5,936 nt of DNA from Deltaproteobacteria bacterium (lineage in GTDB: Bacteria; Desulfobacterota; GWC2-55-46). Below the pieces are notes generated by a model, which was not told the DNA's origin, made no database searches, and saw only the letters and a list, made by a program, of their open reading frames with translations. This document shows positions 5,457 through 5,936 of this stretch, in pieces. Numbering within the stretch: the first letter of the stretch is position 1; every line of letters begins with the position of its first letter. Made by a program: the position numbers and the translations under genes. The DNA lies in NCBI GenBank assembly GCA_016182705.1, contig JACPGA010000225.1, forward strand, positions 1-5,936, given 5' to 3'.

Positions 5457-5936
5457 TTATTTATGCAGTCCGCACTCGGTCTTCTGGAAACCAGCCCACC
5501 TGCCTGCCCTCGGGTCTTCCCCGGGAGCCACCGGCCTTGTGCAGGGCTCGCAGCCTATGGACGGGAAGTTCTTGTCATGTAGCGTGCAATAGGGCACGTT
5601 GTTCTTCGTGATGTAGTCCCAGACATCCTTGCTGGTCCACTTGACGAGCGGGTTGACCTTCACGAGGCCGAACTTGGCGTCCCAGCTTACGACAGGCGCG
5701 TTCGCCCTTGTGGGAGCCTGGTCGCGCCTTATGCCTGTTATCCAGCAGCGCAGGTTCGAAAGGGCCTCAGCCAACGGGACCATCTTCCTTATGTCGCAGC
5801 ACTTGTCAGGCTCCTTTTTCCAGAGCTCGGGGCCGAACTCCTGTTCCATCTCCGCAAGGCTCCTCTTGGCGCCATACCTCTCGGGGGAAACATTGTACCT
5901 CGCCTTTATCTTCTCCAGTACCTCATGGGTCTCCTT
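5457..5936 (-). CDS. cysH: APS reductase (CysH family), C-terminal part
   Basis: The last 159 residues of a phosphoadenylyl/adenylyl-sulfate reductase; the frame is still open at the window edge, so the N-terminal part with the nucleotide-binding loop (roughly 75-80 residues if of usual length) lies outside. Visible marks, counted from the edge, are KCCDIRKMVPL (Cys46-Cys47), ITGIRRDQAPTRA (67-78), GCEPCTRP (Cys129, Cys132) and the C-terminal TECGLH with the catalytic Cys155. The CC plus CxxC set binds a [4Fe-4S] cluster and marks the APS-using (bacterial assimilatory) type, as against cluster-free PAPS reductases. It reduces APS to sulfite and AMP with electrons from thioredoxin or a similar donor, through a sulfo-enzyme intermediate on the C-terminal Cys. 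Its substrate is the product of sat just downstream, on the same strand, 323 bp away. The stop TAA is at 5457-5459. Confidence 0.93.
   Translation of the reverse strand, partial: KETHEVLEKIKARYNVSPERYGAKRSLAEMEQEFGPELWKKEPDKCCDIRKMVPLAEALSNLRCWITGIRRDQAPTRANAPVVSWDAKFGLVKVNPLVKWTSKDVWDYITKNNVPYCTLHDKNFPSIGCEPCTRPVAPGEDPRAGRWAGFQKTECGLHK

Overview
The window reads as a chromosomal segment of a free-living, diderm, moderately GC-rich bacterium. Frequent ATA (Ile) and AGG (Arg) codons, a sulfate-reducer-like homo-oligomeric Sat with a Cys-rich C-terminal region, an Fe-S type CysH and a FlgT-like periplasmic protein fit Desulfobacterota (old Deltaproteobacteria) or Nitrospirota best. This placement is inference; no rRNA or marker gene is present. 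All five recognisable genes are on the minus strand, so the order of transcription runs from high to low coordinates.

Positions 3907-5936 hold sulfur assimilation. The 3' two thirds of a cysH-type adenylyl-sulfate (APS) reductase runs off the right edge, followed by sat (ATP sulfurylase). Sat would make APS from sulfate and ATP, and the CysH product would reduce it to sulfite. The 323-bp gap between them is filled mainly by two inverted-repeat elements: one of about 82 bp, and one of about 142 bp with nested arms that begins next to the cysH stop codon. sat ends oddly. An 11-bp tandem duplication near its 3' end shifts the frame, so the reading frame misses a nearby TAA and runs through a strong intrinsic terminator.

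Positions 2603-3881 hold a monocistronic M20-family metallopeptidase/amidohydrolase with a plausible sigma-70 promoter whose -10 box overlaps a small palindrome. A 15-bp perfect hairpin without a U-tract follows the gene. About 350 bp further on have no supportable gene and probably contain the leader of the next operon.

Positions 72-2186 hold a small membrane protein with two transmembrane segments and a HAMP-like region, a type IV pilin-like protein only 12 bp downstream of it, and a secreted protein with a FlgT-like N-terminal domain that may have its own promoter. These look like cell-surface or appendage genes. No gene here is clearly part of an undescribed defence or mobile system. The unusual signals are the sat 3' end, the intergenic inverted repeats and the HAMP-only/pilin pair.
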